Positions 63,331 to 64,000 of a DNA stretch of 64,000 nucleotides are shown in pieces. The notes beneath the pieces are model-generated. The model ran no database searches, had not been told where the DNA came from, and saw only the letters and a list, made by a program, of their open reading frames with translations. This DNA comes from Chryseobacterium sp. BLS98. Lineage in GTDB: Bacteria; Bacteroidota; Bacteroidia; Flavobacteriales; Weeksellaceae. Position 1 is the stretch's first letter; every line of letters starts with the position of its first letter. The stretch covers positions 1 through 64,000 of the forward strand of contig NZ_LFNF01000002.1 of assembly GCF_001045445.1 (NCBI RefSeq), written 5' to 3'. The position numbers and the translations under genes are program-made.

Positions 63331-63735
63331 CTAATGAATGGAGAAAAATTCCAGGTCTTTATGCTTCTCTTCATCAAATTCTTCATTGAAAATGATTTTA
63401 TTTCCGAAAGGATCATCTACAGTGAATGATACTGCTCCATAAAATGTTTTCTCCAATCCGGGACGGTTGTATTTATACTTTTTATCCAGCAGCTCTTTAT
63501 GATATTCAGCAATTCCCTGCCCCCAGATAAATACACGGCTGCCGGGAGTCCCATCGCCATGATGTTCGCTTAAATGAAGGAGAATATTTCCTTTTTTCAC
63601 TTCCATATAAACGGGGGTATTTTCTTCGAAATGATGCTCCCACACGATCTCAAAACCGAGCCAGTCTATATAGAATTCCACTGTTTTACTGTAATCAAAA
63701 ATTCTCAATACCGGAATAACCTTTTCTGCTTTCAT
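63331..63735 (-). CDS. Bleomycin-resistance-like VOC protein
   Basis: The product is 134 residues. VIPVLRIFDYSKTVEFYIDW at the start, HLSEHHGDGTPGSRVFIW in the middle and SFTVDDPFGNKIIFNEEF at the end match the glyoxalase superfamily protein of the bleomycin-binding type. Whether it confers drug binding is not evident. It is the first of two consecutive VOC genes on the minus strand. Confidence 0.92.
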   Translation of the reverse strand: MKAEKVIPVLRIFDYSKTVEFYIDWLGFEIVWEHHFEENTPVYMEVKKGNILLHLSEHHGDGTPGSRVFIWGQGIAEYHKELLDKKYKYNRPGLEKTFYGAVSFTVDDPFGNKIIFNEEFDEEKHKDLEFFSIH

Positions 63736-63771
63736 GGTTAATGGTTTTTATTTCTTATTGCCTATTGCAAA

Positions 63772-64000
63772 CTAAATATGCTGAAGTATATTAATCAGAT
63801 TTCCAAACGGGTCTTTCACAAAAAACCTTCGTACACCCCAATCTTCATTGGTGATTCCGTAAACGATCTCAAAACCTGCAAGCTTCATTTTCTCACAGAG
63901 TTTATCTACATTGTCTACTTCTATTGAAAGTAAAGGAACTTCCGTATTGTTTCCGCCCTGAGCAGCAAAACTGACCTGAACTTTAGCTTCCTGCTCATTT
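63772..64000 (-). CDS. VOC protein, C-terminal part (5' end outside window)
   Basis: The frame is open to the window edge. It reads VPLLSIEVDNVDKLCEKMKL, then FEIVYG, GVRRFFVKDPFGNLINILQ and a stop at 63772. This is the second half of a VOC-family protein (about 120 residues expected). It lies 36 bp upstream of the bleomycin-type VOC gene, so the two are probably co-transcribed. Confidence 0.9.
   Translation of the reverse strand, partial: NEQEAKVQVSFAAQGGNNTEVPLLSIEVDNVDKLCEKMKLAGFEIVYGITNEDWGVRRFFVKDPFGNLINILQHI

Overview
The window looks like a chromosome segment of a Chryseobacterium-like member of the Flavobacteriia (Bacteroidota). The DNA is AT-rich. Genes often lack a Shine-Dalgarno sequence and are preceded by TAnnTTTG-type promoter elements. 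Families typical of the group are present: an RHS-type protein with an exchangeable tip, MBL-rhodanese proteins, LytTR two-component systems, DUF4377 lipoproteins, S9 peptidases, and clusters of VOC, SRPBCC and DinB proteins. The taxonomic call is an inference from gene families, not from a marker gene.

Layout. Positions 1-3.5 kb hold the 3' end of an RHS gene, a possible immunity gene, a lipoprotein gene and a stretch of decayed DNA (an RHS fragment, a transposase relic, a VOC relic). Positions 3.5-8.4 kb hold a minus-strand series pckA-gcvH-gcvT-gcvH-like-methyltransferase, divergent from a Crp/Fnr regulator with a CRP-like palindrome between them. Positions 8.4-9.6 kb are gene relics around one small lipoprotein. 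Positions 9.6-13.7 kb are a sulfide/persulfide module: two YeeE/YedE halves, a CstB-like MBL-rhodanese protein, a TauE/SafE exporter and a Crp/Fnr regulator, with a repeated operator at fixed distance from start codons. Positions 13.7-17.7 kb carry an AraC regulator, two alpha/beta hydrolases and tRNA-Arg(TCG). Positions 17.8-36.5 kb are mostly housekeeping and envelope genes: a plugless outer-membrane barrel paired with a large TPR protein, two peptidase/permease genes, a transglutaminase-like protein, dgt, a Nei/Fpg glycosylase, a LytTR two-component system and an SMR pump. Positions 36.5-41.1 kb are accessory: a phased repeat array, a 27-residue ORF, an AAA+ ATPase with a duplicated tail, an HxlR/SDR pair and a heptanucleotide repeat. 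Positions 41.2-46.9 kb hold gcvP, a Cys/Lys-rich mini-protein, a J-domain protein and an ECF sigma operon. Positions 47.1-52.8 kb hold an HK/OmpR pair, a retropepsin-like double-domain protein and an S9 peptidase. The four-unit direct-repeat operator in front of the kinase recurs in front of the protease gene. Positions 52.9-64 kb are a long minus-strand series of small stress/detoxification-type proteins (three SRPBCC, six VOC, two DinB, an SDR, a hydrolase), a Crp/Fnr regulator and a DUF763 protein ending in a beta-clamp-like motif.

The strongest leads are regulatory or architectural: (1) the shared four-unit operator linking the two-component system to the protease; (2) the sulfur regulon operator, with an orphan copy still standing before a dead third target; (3) a GcvH paralogue that has lost its lipoyl-lysine and is translationally coupled to a methyltransferase; (4) a 21-bp-phased TGTGACA array; (5) the RHS tip region with a displaced older fragment. 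There is no CRISPR array, prophage or complete insertion sequence in the window.
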